Assembly (NCBI GenBank): GCA_030144725.1
Contig: JASKMD010000019.1
Span: 121,596-185,595, forward strand
Source: Haematococcus lacustris
Lineage: Eukaryota; Chlorophyta; Chlorophyceae; Chlamydomonadales; Haematococcaceae
Direction: 5' to 3'
DNA length: 64,000 nt
A program made the translations under genes and the position numbers. Every line of letters begins with the position of its first letter. The stretch's first letter is position 1. The notes beneath the pieces were generated by a model. It made no database searches. It saw nothing but the letters and a program-made list of their open reading frames with translations, and was not told where the DNA came from. This document shows positions 61,601-64,000 of this stretch, piece by piece.

Positions 61601-64000
61601 GAGGGTCAGTGACGGCAGGGGGGGCAGGGGTGGAGAGTGACAGGGAGGTCGCATGCATGGGCGACGCATGACATGAAGTTGCAAGGGCAAGCATGTGTAA
61701 AATTGGGGCAGGAAGGTGTCAGGCCATGGAGGAGATGCGTGACCATGCCAAGGGGCTAACGGCAGGGAGGCCAGGGGGAGGTGGTTCTATACACTTCGTG
61801 GTTTGCCTCATTTGTGATGTTGTCAACTGCTGACCTGCACCCCCTCTGCACCCTCTGGCCCCCTTTCTGGTCAGTAGGCTGGCAGGCTGTTGGCAGGCTG
61901 TGGGGTGAGCATGATGCGATGCCGCATGGCAAAGCCCGGCCGCAAAGGCCGCAGTGCCCAGCCCAGCCCAGCCCTCACCGCCATCTTGCCTGGTGCCCTG
62001 CAGCCTTCCCCGGCAACGAGATGCTGTTCATGGACTTCAGGCGGCACCACACCGGGGTGTGGGAGCAGTCTGCGCCCAAGATCAGGGTGAGAGGGGTGGG
62101 AGGGGGTGGGGGAGGAGGGTCAGGTCAGCAGGGCACAGGAGGGAGGTGGGGAGGCATCGTGGTAGGACCATGGCAGTCTTGGGTGGGGGTCCCCAAGGCT
62201 GGTGTGGGCTGTCACGCCAGGCTGTGAGTGCAGGTCCAGGCGGGAGGCAGGGTGCCGGGCCTGTGAGGTAGGGGCGCCAGCGCTGGCAAAGGGTGGGAAG
62301 TGAGGGGTTCCCTGCTGCCCCTGCAGGTGGGGTCACACCCCAATGCCGGTGACGGGGAGTGGGGCACGTCAGGGGAGGTGCCCAGCTTCCTGTACGCCAT
62401 GCCCCTTGGAGGGGATCGCGTGTTCTTGGAAGAGACCTGCCTGGTGGCTAAGGTGGGCGCTGCTGCACTGGAGCTGGGTTTTATATATGCCCATAAGCTC
62501 ACAAGCATAAGCTCATTATGCATTATGTATGATTCATATTCATGTACATTATGCATTATGTATGATATTGTATGATATTCACTTTTCATATGAACAGCTG
62601 GCTGGCTGCCACCACATTCCTCAGCAAGCACTATCCTGGGGAGGTCACATCCGCGGTAGGAGATCGTTTGTAGCGGGGCTGGGGTGTTGTACGGGTCTGC
62701 GTGCAAAGTGCTTCAGAGCACTGCTAGTGCGGCTGACGCCTAGGGGAGCTGATTGCTGGCCAGGCATTGTGCAGTTCTTGTCATTGGGTAGACAGCAAGT
62801 GGGAAGCAGGCTGTGAGGCAGCGGCTGCACTAAGTAAAGTATCAGTAAAGTATCATCTTGGAAGCTGGTGGTGGAGGCACAGCTCATGTCCGACTTTACT
62901 TGCGTCCTGGTGGTGCACCGCAGCCTGCGCTGCCCTTTCGCGGTATTGAAGCGGCGCTTGGAGCGGCGTATGGCTGCGCATGGCATTCGCGTCAAAAAGG
63001 TCCACGAAGAGGAGTGGAGCTACATCCCGGTCGGCGGCCCGCTGCCCAAGGGCGACCAAGCTGTCGCAGCTTTCGGTGCAGCAGCAAACCTAGTGCACCC
63101 AGCCACAGGTGCGATGTTTGCGCTGATGGCACCTGCCCCTGCGCTGATAACGTCCTGGTGCGCTAGCTTCATGAAGCGCTAGGCACTCAATTCTAGACGG
63201 GCAGCAGACCATGAAGCCAAACACTCTGCGTACACGGAGTGCGCGTGGTGCAGACGTCCTGCAACTGCTGAGTGTCTGGCGGGGTAGCCCCTGCTCGTCT
63301 GCACCACCCGCCCTCCGCCCTCCCCTCGCAGGCTTCTCCGTGTCTCGCTCCTTCCGCGAGGCTCCTCGCGTCGCTGACGAGCTAGCAGCTTGCATCCGCG
63401 CCGGACTCGGCGTGCGACAAGCGTCGGCAAGGGTGTGGTCAACGCTGTGGCCGCAAGAGAAACGCACGCAAACCGCGTTCCACGTCTTCGGCATGGAGTT
63501 GCTGGCGACGCTCGACCTCGCGTCAACAAACGCGTTCTTCGGCACATTCTTCAAGTTGCCCAGGTATGTCCTTCACCTCCGTCAATATCCGCCCCCCCTT
63601 CTCCTCTCAGCCTCCCTATCTTCTTTTGAGGTATTTGCATGCGCTGGTGCTGTTGCTGCTTGAGCTGGCAATGACGCACGCCAGAGCAATGAAGCAGCCA
63701 TAATGTAAGTGTCATTGCCATGGTAGGGGTGTGGGATTACAGGTAAGGCCACGTAGCTTTACCAGTGTCGCGATAAACCGAGCGTATACCCACCATTGTC
63801 ATCAGTGCATCCAGCTCTCACCCTCGCCTGCCTGCTGCCTCACAGCTACTACTGGCGCGGCTACATGGCCAGCCAGCTGAGCAGCGGAGAGCTCATCATC
63901 TTTGCGTTGCTCACCTTTGCTCTTGCCAACAACGACATCCGGGCCAAGCTCATGGTGCACCTGTTCAGTGACCCAGCAGGGCGCTACTTGCTGGATGCCT
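58637..64000 (+). CDS. LCYE: Lycopene epsilon-cyclase, 3' end outside the window
   Basis: Exons: 58637-59099 (possibly split by an 81-bp intron at 58862-58942), 59944-60185, 60591-60652, 61483-61604, 62004-62086, 62327-62452, 62883 or 62924-63108, 63332-63563, and 63846 to the window edge. The N-terminus (MAAAQGSLTSRKCLAASRSS) is a plastid transit peptide. The FAD/NAD-binding motif is VVVGAGPAGMYLAAELAKRG. Conserved blocks are LVNNYGVWTDEF, GRGYGRVSRRKLREHL, LVTLAAGAAAGKFLRYE, SQTAYGIEAEVEG, FLYAMPLGGDRVFLEETCL, EEEWSYIPVGGPLP and AAANLVHPATGFSVSRS. The EEEWSYIPVGG block distinguishes epsilon- from beta-cyclases. The enzyme closes an epsilon ring on lycopene in the plastid, the branch toward alpha-carotene and lutein. 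Exon 7 shows a one-base frame conflict (see findings). Confidence 0.92.

Overview
This is nuclear DNA from a flagellated green alga, most likely of the order Chlamydomonadales. It is GC-rich, its genes are packed with short introns with GT(GAG/GCG)...CAG ends, and simple repeats are very frequent. It encodes a plastid carotenoid enzyme (lycopene epsilon-cyclase), a cyanobacterial/plastid DUF3067 protein and a BBSome subunit (BBS5), so the cell has both a plastid and cilia. Degenerate copies of a repeat-borne protein family look like ones I remember from predicted proteins of Haematococcus lacustris; that genus-level placement comes from memory, not from a search.

Layout. 1-5.3 kb is repeat-rich and holds two broken, minus-strand copies of a gene with RuvC-type motifs in the order expected of a Fanzor/TnpB-like nuclease, then one arm of a 1-kb dispersed inverted repeat. 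5.5-5.9 kb: a two-exon LYR protein (SDHAF1-like). 7.4-11.7 kb (minus): a compact calpain protease with a cysteine-rich tail. 12.3-30.8 kb (plus): one 40-exon gene, about 2,190 residues, joining an N-terminal WD40 array, ankyrin-like repeats and a TRP-type cation channel. 30.8-34.8 kb: intergenic, with a frameshifted ORF and the second arm of the 1-kb repeat. 34.8-37.2 kb (plus): ARPC4 of the Arp2/3 complex, with a third nuclease fragment in intron 2. 38.6-42.0 kb (minus): an unrecognised His-rich protein. 43.1-46.0 kb (minus): a plastid-targeted DUF3067 protein. 46.5-47.1 kb (minus): a possible small gene. 47.3-50.5 kb (minus): an organelle-targeted METTL21-type methyltransferase. 53.3-58.4 kb (minus): BBS5. 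58.6 kb to the window end (plus): lycopene epsilon-cyclase, cut off at the last exon.

Gene models were built by hand. For every multi-exon gene I chose splice sites that give GT-AG (once GC-AG) introns, keep reading phase across every junction and restore family-conserved residues. Weak points are the 5' ends of the calpain and WD40-channel genes and exon 7 of the cyclase, where phase and conserved sequence disagree by one base. The genes do not form an operon-like unit. Themes are cilia and signalling (BBS5, WD40-TRP channel, calpain), cytoskeleton (ARPC4) and organelles (SDHAF1, DUF3067, methyltransferase, cyclase). BBS5/cyclase and calpain/channel are divergent pairs with short shared upstream regions. 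Many intronic repeats are G-rich arrays or (CTG)n tracts, some placed directly at 3' splice sites.
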